Of a stretch of 64,000 nucleotides of DNA, positions 42,596 to 52,232 are shown in pieces. Position 1 is the stretch's first letter. Each line of letters opens with the position of its first letter. The stretch covers positions 1 to 64,000 of the forward strand of contig CAWGJH010000001.1 in the NCBI GenBank assembly GCA_963822695.1, written 5' to 3'. The notes beneath the pieces are model-generated. The model saw nothing but the letters and a program-made list of their open reading frames with translations, had not been told where the DNA came from and searched no databases. The position numbers were made by a program, and so were the translations under genes. This DNA comes from GCA-003244245 sp963822695. Lineage in GTDB: Bacteria; Actinomycetota; Actinomycetes; Mycobacteriales; Pseudonocardiaceae.

Positions 42596-43906
42596 TCAGT
42601 GCGCGAAACCCGGCTGCCAGCGCTGGGCGATCCCGCGCAGCGGCACGGTGGCGTCGAGCTGGCAGAGCACGCCAAATGTCCCGGTGCTGACCCGGTGGAT
42701 CAACAGGTAGCTAGGCGGCAGGTTCAGGGCTCGCCCGGTCCAGAAGTCCGGGCGGGAGAAATCACCGACGCGCTCGGCCTGAGCCTGCATCCAGGCCCGA
42801 GTGAAGTGGAAGGTCTCGGCGCGTACCGGATCAGCGAAGGGGCTGAGGTAAGCCAGCACGTCCTCGGCCTGTAGTTGCATACCCGGCCGGACGAAACCCT
42901 CCGAGCGCAGCAGCTCAAGCAACTCCGCTGAGCGCTCCTCGACAGCCAGCCGGGTCGCTACCCCGAGGGTGCGCGGGGCTCCACCGGGCAATCTCGCCGC
43001 GGCGCCGAAGTCGAGTACGCCCAGCCGCCCGTCGTTCAGGCGCAAGAAGTTCCCCGGGTGTGGGTCCGCGTGGAGCAGGCCGGTGAGGATGGGGGAGGAG
43101 GAGTGGAAGAGGGACAGTTTGGTACCGATGTCATCTCGTTCGGACCGCGAGCCACTGCGGATGATCTGTGCCATCGGGGTCCCGGTGACCCACTGCGACA
43201 CCATTACCTTCGGCGCGCTGGCGACGAGCGTGGGGACGGCGATCTCGGGGTGGCCACGGAACGCGGCGGCGAACGCGCGCTGGTTATCAGCTTCGTTGCG
43301 GTAGTCGAGCTCCTCCACCATTCGGTCCCGCAACTCGGTGAGCAGCGGTTTGACCTCCATGCCGGGCACGATCGCCTGGAACAGCCGGCTGAACCTCTGC
43401 AGCTGCCGCAGGTCAGAGCGCAGTGCCTCGTCGGCGCCTGGGTACTGCACCTTGACGGCGACCTCACGGCCGTCATGCCACACCGCCTGGTGCACCTGCC
43501 CGATGCTGGCGGCGGCCGCAGGCTCATCGGAGAAGTCGGAGAAGCGGCGACGCCACCCTGAGCCGAGCTGCTCGTCGAGTACCCGCCGCACCGACTTCGG
43601 AGACATCGGCGGTGCCGCGGATTGCAGTTTGGTCAGGGCGTCCCGGTACGGTGCGGCCAGTTGGTCGGGAATCGCTGCCTCGTACACACTCAGTGCCTGG
43701 CCGAACTTCATCGCGCCGCCCTTGAGCTCGCCGAGCACCGCGAAGAGTTGCTCAGCGGTGCGCGCGCTGAGCTCGGCGTTGACATCCTGCGCATCGTGCC
43801 CGGCCAGCCGCTTGCCCCAGCCCGCAGCGACCCGCCCAGCCACCCCAAGGGGGAGGCTCGCGAGCCGGGCGGTTCGCTGGGTGGCTCGGCGCGGGATGTC
43901 GGTCAC
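42596..43906 (-). CDS. ABC1/UbiB-family atypical kinase-like protein
   Basis: The 436-residue protein has the family KxGQ-type signature (LKGGAMKFGQALSVY), then ASIGQVHQA, AVKVQYPG, the catalytic-like HADPHPGNFL and the metal-binding VLDFGAAARL. It corresponds by order to Rv3197 beside whiB7. UbiB-type proteins are ATPases or kinases acting near membranes in lipid or quinone metabolism. It is convergent with whiB7. The start is the GTG that begins TDIPRRATQ; a frame extending to 44746 overlaps the next gene and is not real. Confidence 0.88.
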   Translation of the reverse strand: MTDIPRRATQRTARLASLPLGVAGRVAAGWGKRLAGHDAQDVNAELSARTAEQLFAVLGELKGGAMKFGQALSVYEAAIPDQLAAPYRDALTKLQSAAPPMSPKSVRRVLDEQLGSGWRRRFSDFSDEPAAAASIGQVHQAVWHDGREVAVKVQYPGADEALRSDLRQLQRFSRLFQAIVPGMEVKPLLTELRDRMVEELDYRNEADNQRAFAAAFRGHPEIAVPTLVASAPKVMVSQWVTGTPMAQIIRSGSRSERDDIGTKLSLFHSSSPILTGLLHADPHPGNFLRLNDGRLGVLDFGAAARLPGGAPRTLGVATRLAVEERSAELLELLRSEGFVRPGMQLQAEDVLAYLSPFADPVRAETFHFTRAWMQAQAERVGDFSRPDFWTGRALNLPPSYLLIHRVSTGTFGVLCQLDATVPLRGIAQRWQPGFAH

Positions 43907-43956
43907 GGTGTGATTGTCTCCCGGTTGCGTCCTGTGCAGTAGGGGGCCCTCCAGGC

Positions 43957-45012
43957 TCATCCGGCGCCGCAGCTGCAGCGCGGATGCGCTGGCCGGGGTT
44001 GGTGACGTAACGTGCCGCGCACCGGGTCCAGTTCCAGCGCGGCGCCCCACGTCGGGGGAACCGGCAGGCCAGCGTTTGGCCCGGCGAGCGCGGCGAGCAC
44101 CTGCTCGGCGATCAGTGCGGCAGCGAGCTGGGTGCACGCCAACCCGGCGGTCGGGATCTGTCCGACCAGCTGGGCAGCTAGTTTCGGCCAGGCTACATCC
44201 ACGTCCGCCCGATGCAGATCGGCGCAGCGTAGGCAGCTGCTGCGACCCGGCCACACCAGCGGGCCCACCACCGCAGCCCCCTCGTGAGCGTACCCGATCA
44301 GATGCGGAATCCGGGTCCCGAGCAACTCGGTCACCATCGCTGGCTCCGGAACCACCACGTCGGACAGCACGATCAGATCTGGCCGGCGGCGAGCGGCAAC
44401 GATGACCTCCGGCGCGCAGCGGCGCACGGCATCGGCGGCCGCCTCGGCGCGGGATTTGCCGAGGTCGCCAGGTTGGTAGCCGGTGCCCAGGTCTGCGGCG
44501 GTGACCGACCCGGAGGCGTGCACCGCGACGTGACCAACCCCGGCTGCGGCGAGCGCGGTGGCCACCGCCACCGCCACCCGGCCGGATCCGATCACCCGCA
44601 CGGCAGCGTCCCGCCGCTGGCGCAGTACGTGTCGCGTCGCGTGGGTGGTGTGTACCGACCAGTTGGCCGCCTCGGTGGCCAGCGCTACGCGGTGCCAGCC
44701 CGGTGGGCCATGGTCGGCGGCCGAGGCGTCCTGCACCAGGCCGCAACGGTGCAGTTCGACGAGCATCGTGAGGGCGTCACGACGCGAGGATCCAGCTGTC
44801 TGCGCCTCGGTGAGCAGCTCAGCCGTGCTGCGGACGCCGTCCATCCGCTTGAGCAACACGGCTAGCGGTTCCGGCAGATCATCGAGGACCATGGCGCGTT
44901 GCTGATCCAGCCCGAGCTGCAGGCAGGTAGGGGAGCGCCAGAGGGCGGCGCGGCCCGGCGCAAGCCGCAGCCGTTCGGGAAGGTCGGACGGTGCGGTGGA
45001 ACTCGAAGTCAT
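43957..45012 (-). CDS. ThiF/E1-like protein (TOMM leader-binding/cyclodehydratase-like)
   Basis: The 351-residue protein has an N-terminal winged-helix segment (LPEPLAVLLKRMDGVRSTAE) and a ThiF-like Rossmann fold (VRVIGSGRVAVAVATALAAA). The zinc-type cysteines are SSCLRCADLHR and the C-terminal CSCGAG. These are features of the E1-like partner of thiazole/oxazole-modified peptide systems, but the gene is conserved here with core genes (like Rv3196) and has no YcaO neighbour. It probably belongs to a housekeeping pathway. A strong hairpin precedes it. Confidence 0.82.
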   Translation of the reverse strand: MTSSSTAPSDLPERLRLAPGRAALWRSPTCLQLGLDQQRAMVLDDLPEPLAVLLKRMDGVRSTAELLTEAQTAGSSRRDALTMLVELHRCGLVQDASAADHGPPGWHRVALATEAANWSVHTTHATRHVLRQRRDAAVRVIGSGRVAVAVATALAAAGVGHVAVHASGSVTAADLGTGYQPGDLGKSRAEAAADAVRRCAPEVIVAARRRPDLIVLSDVVVPEPAMVTELLGTRIPHLIGYAHEGAAVVGPLVWPGRSSCLRCADLHRADVDVAWPKLAAQLVGQIPTAGLACTQLAAALIAEQVLAALAGPNAGLPVPPTWGAALELDPVRGTLRHQPRPAHPRCSCGAG

Positions 45013-45053
45013 GCCCGCAATCCTGGGTTGTCCACCCCGCTGACTCAACTCCC

Positions 45054-45094
45054 TGTCCACAGGCTGTCCACGATTGTGGACAGCCTGTGGACAG
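45054..45094. terminator. Long perfect palindrome between two minus-strand genes
   Basis: CTGTCCACAGGCTGTCCAC and its exact complement flank a short centre near 45074. The position directly after the metalloprotease stop suggests a terminator of that gene; being symmetric it would act in both directions. Confidence 0.7.
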
Positions 45095-45096
45095 GA

Positions 45097-46482
45097 CTAC
45101 TCCGTAGGATGCGCTGGCGGATCCTCGCCGGATGCCTCGGGGTGGTGGGGGGGCGTCTGCTCGCGCGGGGCGTCTGCCGTAGTGCGCTCCAGCGCGGCGA
45201 TCGGGTCGTCCAGATCGGCGGCGTGCCTCGCGGCCCGATCGACGAACGCGGCGGGATCGTCGAGGTCATCGGCCATGGGCAGCAGATCCGGATGGTTCCA
45301 CAGGGCGTCCCGGCCCTCGACGCCGTGTTGCTCGGTGAGCCTTCGCCACAGCTCGGTGGCAGCTCGGAGCTTGCGTGGCCGCAACTCCAAACCGACCAGT
45401 GTGGCGAAGGTGTGTTCGGCCGGGCCTCCGGAGGCGCGCCGCCGTCGCAGCGTCTCCCGCAGCGCCTCGGAACCGGGGAGTCGCTCGCCCAACGCGTCCG
45501 CGACGACGACATCGACCCAGCCTTCGACCAGCGCAAGCAGTGTTTCCAGCCGACTCAGGGCGGCCTTTTGTTCGGGACTGTGCCGTTGCTCGAGCAGACC
45601 AGAGGAGATCAACTGGTCCATTCTCTGTGGGTCAGTCGGGTCAACCTGACGGGCGAGTTCCTCTAGCGCGTCGGTGTCCACCTGGATGCCCTGCGCGAAC
45701 TCCTCGACGGTGGCCAGCAGCCGCTGGCGCAGCCACGGCATGTGCCCGAACAGGCGGTGATGCGCGGTCTCCCGGGCGGCGAGGAAAATGGTCACTTCGG
45801 AACTCTTGCGCTGCAGCCCAAGGGCGAACTGCTCGATGGCGGCCGGCAGCAACGCTGCCACGCCCAGCGGTCCCAGCGGGAGCCCGATTTCGGTGGAGGT
45901 GAGCACCTCACCACCGAGTTGGGCCAGCGCCGAGCCGAGCTGTGAACCGAACGCCATCCCACCCATCTGCTCGACCATCGCCACCAGGGGACCTGCCGTC
46001 TGACGGACCTCACTGGGCAGCGCATCGATCCACGAGCTGGCCATCCGGCGGGCCACCGGGTCACACAACCGCTGCCAGGTGGGCAGGGTTCGCTCTACCC
46101 AGTCCCGCGGTGCCCACGCCTCGCTGCTGTGCGTCCCTGCGGGCAACGCGGTCGCCGGGTCCAGCCACAGCTCGGCCAGCCGCACCGCATCGGTGATCGC
46201 GGTGGCCTGCAGGACTGAGGGCAGCCCAGTTGTGGACAGCTTCTGCACCGCCATCTGCTTGGCCAGGTCGTAGTTCACCGGGCCACCGCCACCAGCCGCA
46301 CCCTGGCTGAGCATCTGGCCTAGCTGGGTGAGCATCTGGCCGAGGGCGTTGACGTCGAAGCCGCCGGCCCCAAAGACCGCAAACGGGTTGGCCGGGTCGG
46401 GACTGCCGCCGTCGTCGGGCGGGTTCCTCCGGTCGGGGTCCCGAGGGTCGTGGGAGCCGAAACCGAAGGGCACGTCGCTCAT
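45097..46482 (-). CDS. DUF2342/Zincin_2 zinc-metallopeptidase-like protein
   Basis: The 461-residue protein matches the Zincin_2 family next to the PDZ/Lon gene in mycobacteria. The predicted active-site helix reads AARETAHHRLFGHMPWL, with E and H in the usual order but Arg at the first His position of HExxH. The N-terminus is Gly/Pro-rich and disordered; the C-terminus is acidic and Pro-rich. It is divergent from the PDZ/Lon gene. Protease activity is inferred from the family only. Confidence 0.85.
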   Translation of the reverse strand: MSDVPFGFGSHDPRDPDRRNPPDDGGSPDPANPFAVFGAGGFDVNALGQMLTQLGQMLSQGAAGGGGPVNYDLAKQMAVQKLSTTGLPSVLQATAITDAVRLAELWLDPATALPAGTHSSEAWAPRDWVERTLPTWQRLCDPVARRMASSWIDALPSEVRQTAGPLVAMVEQMGGMAFGSQLGSALAQLGGEVLTSTEIGLPLGPLGVAALLPAAIEQFALGLQRKSSEVTIFLAARETAHHRLFGHMPWLRQRLLATVEEFAQGIQVDTDALEELARQVDPTDPQRMDQLISSGLLEQRHSPEQKAALSRLETLLALVEGWVDVVVADALGERLPGSEALRETLRRRRASGGPAEHTFATLVGLELRPRKLRAATELWRRLTEQHGVEGRDALWNHPDLLPMADDLDDPAAFVDRAARHAADLDDPIAALERTTADAPREQTPPHHPEASGEDPPAHPTE

Positions 46483-46525
46483 GACTCCACGGTACGCGGA
46501 CCCTGGGCACGTACGCTGTCTGGCC

Positions 46526-47554
46526 GTGAGCCGCCGAACCTGGACCCTGCTGGTCAGCCTTGGCCTCGCCATGGCGCTCGGGCTGCTGGGCGCGCTGGCG
46601 ACGGTGCCCTATGTCGCGCTTGGTCCCGGACCCACGTTCAACACCCTCGGAGTGGTGGCGGGTAAGCCGGTGGTGGACATCAAGGGCATCCCGACCCACC
46701 CCACCAGTGGCCACCTCAACATGACGACGGTGTCGGTGATCGACAATGTGACCCTCTACGGCGCGCTTGCTCTGTGGATATCCGGACGCAGCGAGCTGGT
46801 TCCCCGCGACGAGATCTTCCCTCCAGAGCTGTCCGAGCAGCAGGTCGAGAAGCAGAACCAGCAGATGTTCCGGGACTCGGAGGCCAACGCTGAGGCTGCC
46901 GCGCTGCGCTACCTGGGTTACCCGACCAAGGTTGCGCTCGGCCAGGTGGTACCCAACGGCGCCGCGAGCGGCAAGCTGGCTGTCGGGGACCGGTTACTGG
47001 CCCTCGACGGTCGGGAGCTCCGCAGCGCGCAGCAGGTGGTCAACCTGCTCGGCGGTAGCCACCCTGGGCAACTCGTCCGGATCCGCTTCCAGCGCGGCGA
47101 CGCCCCGCCACAGGAAGCGGTCATCACGCTCAGCGCGGGAACCCGGCCAGGTCGCGGCTACCTGGGCGTCGGGGTGAGTGAGCGGCCCGACGTGAATTTC
47201 GTCATCACCATCACCCTGGCCGATGTGGGGGGCCCCTCGGCGGGCTTGATGTTCGCGCTGGCCATCGTGGACAAGCTGACGACGGGGGCGTTGGCCGGCA
47301 ACACCTTCGTGGCGGGCACCGGCGAGATCGTCCCGGAAGGTCAGGTGGGTCCGATCGGCGGCATCCCGCTCAAGATGATTCGTGCCCGGGAAGCGGGGGC
47401 GTCGGTGTTCCTGGTGCCTGCGGGCAACTGCGCCGAGGCGGTGCAGCGCGCTCCAGCGGGGCTGCGGCTGGTGCGGGTGGACACCTTGGCGGACGCGGTA
47501 CACGCGCTGGACGAGATCCGAGCGGGTCAGCAGCCACGTGGCTGCGCCTCGTGA
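46526..47554 (+). CDS. Membrane-anchored PDZ plus Lon-like serine protease
   Basis: The 342-residue protein has an N-terminal membrane helix (LLVSLGLAMALGLLGALATV), a PDZ domain in the middle (YLGYPTKVALGQVVPNGAAS) and a C-terminal Lon-type proteolytic domain. The Ser is in GGPSAGLMF near residue 238 and the Lys in GGIPLKMIRA near 281, the Ser-Lys dyad. It lacks the Lon ATPase, so it should act outside the membrane on peptides or unfolded termini. The GTG start (MSRRTW) is 43 bases from the divergent Zincin_2 gene, so they share a promoter region. Confidence 0.92.
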   Translation: MSRRTWTLLVSLGLAMALGLLGALATVPYVALGPGPTFNTLGVVAGKPVVDIKGIPTHPTSGHLNMTTVSVIDNVTLYGALALWISGRSELVPRDEIFPPELSEQQVEKQNQQMFRDSEANAEAAALRYLGYPTKVALGQVVPNGAASGKLAVGDRLLALDGRELRSAQQVVNLLGGSHPGQLVRIRFQRGDAPPQEAVITLSAGTRPGRGYLGVGVSERPDVNFVITITLADVGGPSAGLMFALAIVDKLTTGALAGNTFVAGTGEIVPEGQVGPIGGIPLKMIRAREAGASVFLVPAGNCAEAVQRAPAGLRLVRVDTLADAVHALDEIRAGQQPRGCAS

Positions 47555-47583
47555 GTGTGGTAACAGTGTTACATCCTCACGAG
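47548..47583. terminator. Convergent-gene terminator
   Basis: CTCGTGAG pairs with CTCACGAG, enclosing an inner GTAACA...GTTAC pair, exactly between two convergent stop codons. Confidence 0.65.
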
Positions 47584-47587
47584 GGCA

Positions 47588-48136
47588 TCAGCGCAGCGTT
47601 GCCAGCAGCGCGTGGAGCAGGTTAGGGGCGAGCTGCGGGTCCTCCACCACCTCGTCCCGCTCCTGATCGTCTCCGGAGTTGGCCCGCAACCGAAGCACGC
47701 AGGCGCCGAAGCCATCCCGCAGCACTGCCGCGACCAGCCTGCCTTCCCGCCGCTGCGGGTGCCCGGCGGCGGCGAGGCGGGCCTGCGCGGGGTCCTCAGG
47801 CAACTCGCCGAGACCAGCCTCGGCTTCCGGCGGGAGCATCACGATCTCCTGGGCCAGCGCGCAGCCGGCGACCGAGTCGGGCCACTGAATGCCGGCCAGC
47901 GCGGCGTCGAGCGCGCCCTCGGGCAGGGCGTCCTGGGCTACCGGGGTGAGCGGGGTCTGCGCGTCCAACTGATCGGCCAGCTCTGGTTGACTCGCCAGCA
48001 GAGTGGCGGTGGCTACCAGCGCAAACAGTTGCGGTTGCTGGTCCCACCCGGCGGCTGCGACGAACTCCTCGACCTCCCTCGCAGTGGCCGGCAAGGCATG
48101 GGACAGCGCGGACGGGTACGGCGGTGGCTCGCTCAC
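47588..48136 (-). CDS. Conserved actinobacterial protein (PPA1357 family)
   Basis: The 182-residue cytoplasmic protein (MSEPPPYPSALSHALPATAR...LLASQPELADQL) belongs to the conserved hypothetical family that sits next to the UPF0182 gene in actinobacteria. The ending AVLRDGFGACVLRLR...LAPNLLHALLATLR is typical. The function is unknown. The GTG start is divergent from the UPF0182 gene. Confidence 0.78.
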   Translation of the reverse strand: MSEPPPYPSALSHALPATAREVEEFVAAAGWDQQPQLFALVATATLLASQPELADQLDAQTPLTPVAQDALPEGALDAALAGIQWPDSVAGCALAQEIVMLPPEAEAGLGELPEDPAQARLAAAGHPQRREGRLVAAVLRDGFGACVLRLRANSGDDQERDEVVEDPQLAPNLLHALLATLR

Positions 48137-48303
48137 CCGGCCATCGTCGCATCCGTGGTGGCAACCGGCAGTAGCAGTGCGGCCACTGGAATCGGAACCC
48201 TGGGGCGCTCCGTAGAGTTGGACAGGCAGACCCAATCCGGCGTGGCACCGGCCGCCGCCCGAGGGTCCGCACTGTACCGCCGTCGTCGCCAGGAGCGTGT
48301 TCT

Positions 48304-51213
48304 GTGGCCAACCGGCCCCCCGTTGGAGTTCCCGCCCTTTCTCGCCGTGCCCGGATTCTGATCACCGTCGGGGTTGCTGCACTGGTGACGCTCATCATCG
48401 GATCGCGGCTGATCGACACGTACGTGGACTGGTTGTGGTTCGGCGAGGTGGGCTTCCGGACGGTGTTCTCCACCATCCTGGTCACCCGTCTTGTGCAGTT
48501 TGTGGTTGGCGGGCTGGTGATCGGTGGTTTGCTCGCGCTGAATATCGTGTTCGCATTCCGCACCCGGCCCGTGTTCGTGCCCGTGGTGGGGCCGGAGGAT
48601 CCGGTGGCGCGGTACCGCTCTGCGATCGTGGGGCGGTTGCGGCTGGTTGGCCTCGGCATGCCAGTGCTGGTGGGGCTGATTGCTGGGCTGTCCGCGCTGG
48701 GCGACTGGCAGACGGTGCAGATGTTCCTGCACGGAGCCAGTTTTGGCGTGTCCGATCCTCAGTTCCACAAGGACGTCAGCTTCTACGCTTTCGACCTGCC
48801 ATTTTATCGCATGCTACTGGACTGGGCATTCGTCGCCGTGGTGGTGTCCTTCCTCGGGGCGTTGCTTACGCACTACCTGTTTGGTGGGCTGCGGCTGGCC
48901 GGTCGTGGCGGTCAGCTCTCCGGTCCGGCCCGGGTCCAGCTCGGGGTGCTGGCTGGCACTTTCGTGCTGCTCAAGGCTTTGGGCTACTTCTTTGATCGCT
49001 ACGAGCTGATGTTCTCTCGGCGTAATCCGCTGTTCACCGGGGCCAGTTACACCGACCTCAACGCGGTGCTCCCCGCAAAGATCATCCTGATGTGCATTGC
49101 GGTGATCTGCGCGGTCGCTTTTTTCGTCGGTGCGGTGCTGCGCAACCTGCAACTGCCGGCGATCGCCATTGTGCTGCTGTTGTTGTCCAGCATTCTGGTG
49201 GGTGCGGCGTGGCCGATGGTCCTGGAGCAGTTCGTGGTGCGTCCCAACGCCAACGAGCGTGAGGCGCCGTCCATTCAGCACAATATTTCCGCAACTCGGG
49301 AGGCCTACGGTATCACTGACCAGAAGGTCATGTACTCTCAATATTCCGGGCGTAGCGATGTATCACTGGCTGACGTTCGCGCCGACACCGCCACGATCCC
49401 GAACGTGCGGCTGTTGGATCCCAGTGTGCTGTCTCCGACCTTCACTCAGCTGGAGCAGCGGGAGAATTTCTACGGTTTCCCGGACAAGCTCGACGTCAAC
49501 CGCTACACTATTAATGGCAAGACCCAAGATTACATTGTTGCGGTACGAGAACTGGAGTCGGCGTCGTTGGCTGAAAACCAGCGCACCTGGATCAATCAGC
49601 ATCTCACTTTCACTCACGGCAACGGCTTCGTCGCCGCCCCGGCCAATACCGTGACTCCGGACGGTTACCCAGTGTTCACCGTGTCGGACACCTCGCAGCA
49701 AGGCGATATCCCCGTTCAGCAGCCGCGGATCTATTTCGGTGAGTTGATCGACGACTACGCGATCGTCGGAGGGAACTCCGGTGCTCGCCCCAGAGAGTTC
49801 GACGGTCGCCCGGAGAGCTACACCTATCAAGGAAAAGGTGGGGTGTCGCTCGGAAGTTGGACGCGCCGGTTGATATTTTCCTCGTACTACGGCGAGCGCA
49901 ACATCTTGTTCAACCAGGCGATCGGGCCGAATTCGAGGATCATCTACAATCAGCATCCGAGGGATCGGGTGGAGAAGGCCGCGCCCTGGCTCACCGTTGA
50001 TGGCGACTCGTATCCGGCTGTGATCAACGGTCGGATCGAGTGGATTCTGGACGGCTACACGACTCTCGCCAATTACCCGTACGCGCAGCGGACCGTGTTG
50101 AGTAAAGCGACCACCGACTCGCTGACCGGGCCGTCTCGTCCCCCTTTGCCGGATGAGGAGATCAGTTACATTCGCAACTCGGTCAAGGCTACTGTGGACG
50201 CCTACGACGGCACCGTGACGCTCTACGCGGTGGATGAGCACGACCCGGTACTGCGGGCGTGGATGAACGTGTTTCCCGGTACCGTGCGGCCCGCAAGCGC
50301 GATTAGCAATGAGTTGCGGGCGCACTTCCGTTACCCGGAGGACTTGTTCAAGGTGCAGCGGGAGATGCTCGCTCGCTATCATGTGAACAACCCGTCGGTG
50401 TTCTTCACCAACGACGATTTCTGGAATGTGCCCACCGACCCGACGCAGAACCAGCAGGGCATCGACCAGCCGCCGTACTACGTACTGGCCGGGCCGCCGA
50501 ACGGGCAGGGGCCGGCGGAGTTCAAACTGACCAGCGCGCTGGTCAGTTTGCGTCGGCCGTTCCTGGCGGCCTATATCTCGGTGGGCTGCGACCCGGAGGA
50601 TTACGGCAAGATCAGGGTGCTTGAGCTGCCCGGCGAATCCCAGACGCTGGGTCCAGAGCAGGTCCAGAACAGGTTCGTGTCCTCCGCGGACGTCAGCCGG
50701 GAACTCAACCTGCTGCGGCAGTCTGAGACCAACGTGCGCTACGGCAACCTGCTTACCCTCCCGGTCAACGGTGGGCTGCTCTACGTGGAGCCGGTCTATA
50801 TCGAGCGAGCGAACCAGCAAGCGGCGTTCCCCCAGCTGAACCGGGTACTGGTGGCCTACGGTGACCGGATTGGGTACGCGCCGACCCTGCGCGAGGCGCT
50901 CAACCAGGTGTTCGGTGCCGGCGCCGGGGATGCCACCGTCTCGCCTAACCGGCAAGCCAAAGCGCCCACTCAGGGCGCAACCCAGTCCCCAGCGGCAACT
51001 GGTGCTGCTGGTGTCACCAGCGTGGACATGCGCCAGGCCATCACTGACATCGCCGATGCGCTCAAGCGCCTCCGGGCGGCCCAGGCTGCCGGCGACTTCG
51101 TTGCCCAGGGCAGGGCGCTGGCCGACCTCGACGCGGCCACCAAGCGGTTCGACACGGCCGCTGCGGCAGCCGGTGGCGCCGCCGCCCCGGCACCCGGCGG
51201 AGGTGGTGGCTGA
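48304..51213 (+). CDS. UPF0182 large membrane protein
   Basis: The 969-residue protein has seven membrane helices in the first 310 residues (for example LITVGVAALVTLIIGSRLI) and then a large extracytoplasmic domain of about 600 residues. A Gln/Ala/Pro-rich linker follows and a helical C-terminal tail (MRQAITDIADALKRLRAAQA). It matches the Rv3193c family, whose function is unknown. AGGAG stands 9 bases before the GTG start. Its codon use in 49250-50400 is somewhat A/T richer than in neighbours. Confidence 0.93.
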   Translation: MANRPPVGVPALSRRARILITVGVAALVTLIIGSRLIDTYVDWLWFGEVGFRTVFSTILVTRLVQFVVGGLVIGGLLALNIVFAFRTRPVFVPVVGPEDPVARYRSAIVGRLRLVGLGMPVLVGLIAGLSALGDWQTVQMFLHGASFGVSDPQFHKDVSFYAFDLPFYRMLLDWAFVAVVVSFLGALLTHYLFGGLRLAGRGGQLSGPARVQLGVLAGTFVLLKALGYFFDRYELMFSRRNPLFTGASYTDLNAVLPAKIILMCIAVICAVAFFVGAVLRNLQLPAIAIVLLLLSSILVGAAWPMVLEQFVVRPNANEREAPSIQHNISATREAYGITDQKVMYSQYSGRSDVSLADVRADTATIPNVRLLDPSVLSPTFTQLEQRENFYGFPDKLDVNRYTINGKTQDYIVAVRELESASLAENQRTWINQHLTFTHGNGFVAAPANTVTPDGYPVFTVSDTSQQGDIPVQQPRIYFGELIDDYAIVGGNSGARPREFDGRPESYTYQGKGGVSLGSWTRRLIFSSYYGERNILFNQAIGPNSRIIYNQHPRDRVEKAAPWLTVDGDSYPAVINGRIEWILDGYTTLANYPYAQRTVLSKATTDSLTGPSRPPLPDEEISYIRNSVKATVDAYDGTVTLYAVDEHDPVLRAWMNVFPGTVRPASAISNELRAHFRYPEDLFKVQREMLARYHVNNPSVFFTNDDFWNVPTDPTQNQQGIDQPPYYVLAGPPNGQGPAEFKLTSALVSLRRPFLAAYISVGCDPEDYGKIRVLELPGESQTLGPEQVQNRFVSSADVSRELNLLRQSETNVRYGNLLTLPVNGGLLYVEPVYIERANQQAAFPQLNRVLVAYGDRIGYAPTLREALNQVFGAGAGDATVSPNRQAKAPTQGATQSPAATGAAGVTSVDMRQAITDIADALKRLRAAQAAGDFVAQGRALADLDAATKRFDTAAAAAGGAAAPAPGGGGG

Positions 51214-51271
51214 CCTCTGACCACCCGATTTGCGCGTCCTGTCACTGTCCGCGTACAGTGGCTTTCGCCAA

Positions 51272-51348
51272 CGCGGGGTGGAGCAGCTCGGTAGCTCGCT
51301 GGGCTCATAACCCAGAGGTCGCAGGTTCGAATCCTGCCCCCGCTACCA
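51272..51348 (+). tRNA. Initiator tRNA-fMet (CAT)
   Basis: Cloverleaf with anticodon CAT in CTCATAA, a GGG/CCC anticodon stem, TTCGAAT in the T-arm and an encoded CCA. The first base C faces T at position 72 (mismatch), and the three G-C pairs flank the anticodon loop; both are initiator-tRNA hallmarks. Confidence 0.93.
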
Positions 51349-51364
51349 CGTTGTAGCAGGTCAG

Positions 51365-51399
51365 AGGCCGGATTCCCGTCCAGGGAACCCGGCCTTTTG
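51365..51399 (+). terminator. tRNA transcript terminator
   Basis: AGGCCGGATTCCC pairs with GGGAACCCGGCCT around GTCCA and is followed by TTTTGAT, 20 bases after the tRNA. Confidence 0.75.
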
Positions 51400-51483
51400 A
51401 TCGTTTGTCATCAATTTGTCATCAAGACTGGGCATCATGAGGGGATACAGCAGCACAGTCGCTAGTGACGTATATCACTCTCC

Positions 51484-51553
51484 ATCATCCTCGGTGGTGG
51501 CTCTGGGCAGTGGGATGGTCACGCCGAGGAGCCGTAGTAGATCAGCGATGGCG
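51484..51553 (-). pseudogene. Excisionase C-terminal fragment beside the tRNA
   Basis: The minus strand encodes AIADLLRLLGVTIPLPRATT EDE and a stop, parallel to TADLLKVLGVTSVPLPRGTT ENRE at the end of the intact excisionase (54847-55104). It is the scrap of a second, related element at the tRNA. The rest of 51400-51917 shows no gene. Confidence 0.7.
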
Positions 51554-51917
51554 GTCGTGGCTGGTCGTCAACGTGTGGCGCTGCTCACCGGCTGGTTTGT
51601 TTTGGCTTGGGCCGGTAGCAACGGTCTGGCACTCCAGCACTTGCGGTCCCCGCTAAAGATCAACTGTATAGTGGGCGAACGGTGACTTCACAAAACGATC
51701 TCATGCACCGCAGACGACCACGTGGCTAGGCTGAACGGACGGTTTTCGCTGTGGATGGTTGACCTACGGAGATGGTTCTTCAAGAGTAGTAGGTGTCAGG
51801 GAGCAGCTCCGCGCAAGACCAGAGATAGTGCTGAGCTGGCACCTGCGTTGGCTTGTCTGTGATCGGGCTGGGTCCAGGACATCGAACATTCAAAGCACAA
51901 CGAGAAAAGGAGAAATT

Positions 51918-52232
51918 ATGTCCAGCGAGAGCGAAGCCGCACCCACCCTCGTCGGGAAACTAAACTACGGCATGTATAATACCGTCAAGAAAACTCGCGA
52001 CGAAGCTATCCAGGGATTGAAAGGTACTAAGTACAGCCTCGCCGACATCCCGAACGACGCCATTAAATCCTCACTTGCGGGGATATTGTCTGGTGAGATG
52101 GCCTGGATTGAGGCGTGGCAGGGTAACAACTACGACCATGGTAACGTGGTGCTGTACAAGAACAAGACTATCGGCGTCGTAGAAGATGGTAATCAAAAGC
52201 TCTCGTACGCTGTCCAGTGGACGGACGAGTGA
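51918..52232 (+). CDS. Small hypothetical protein
   Basis: The 104-residue hydrophilic protein (MSSESEAAPTLVGKLNYGMY...) has AAAGGAG 6 bases before the ATG. There is no signal peptide or membrane helix, and I recognise no family. Codon use is A/T-richer than core genes, in line with the integrated element around it. The frame is open upstream to 51759 but without a better start. Confidence 0.6.
   Translation: MSSESEAAPTLVGKLNYGMYNTVKKTRDEAIQGLKGTKYSLADIPNDAIKSSLAGILSGEMAWIEAWQGNNYDHGNVVLYKNKTIGVVEDGNQKLSYAVQWTDE

Noticed and set aside
42596..44746. A 716-codon frame covering the ABC1 gene and most of the ThiF-like gene on the same strand
   Set aside because: Only the part from 43906 has ABC1 motifs. 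The upstream extension is Arg/Gly-rich shadow sequence overlapping the real ThiF-like gene in another frame.
43957..45012. ThiF-like gene as part of a thiazole-peptide cluster
   Set aside because: No YcaO, dehydrogenase or precursor is present, and the gene is in a conserved core order shared with mycobacteria.
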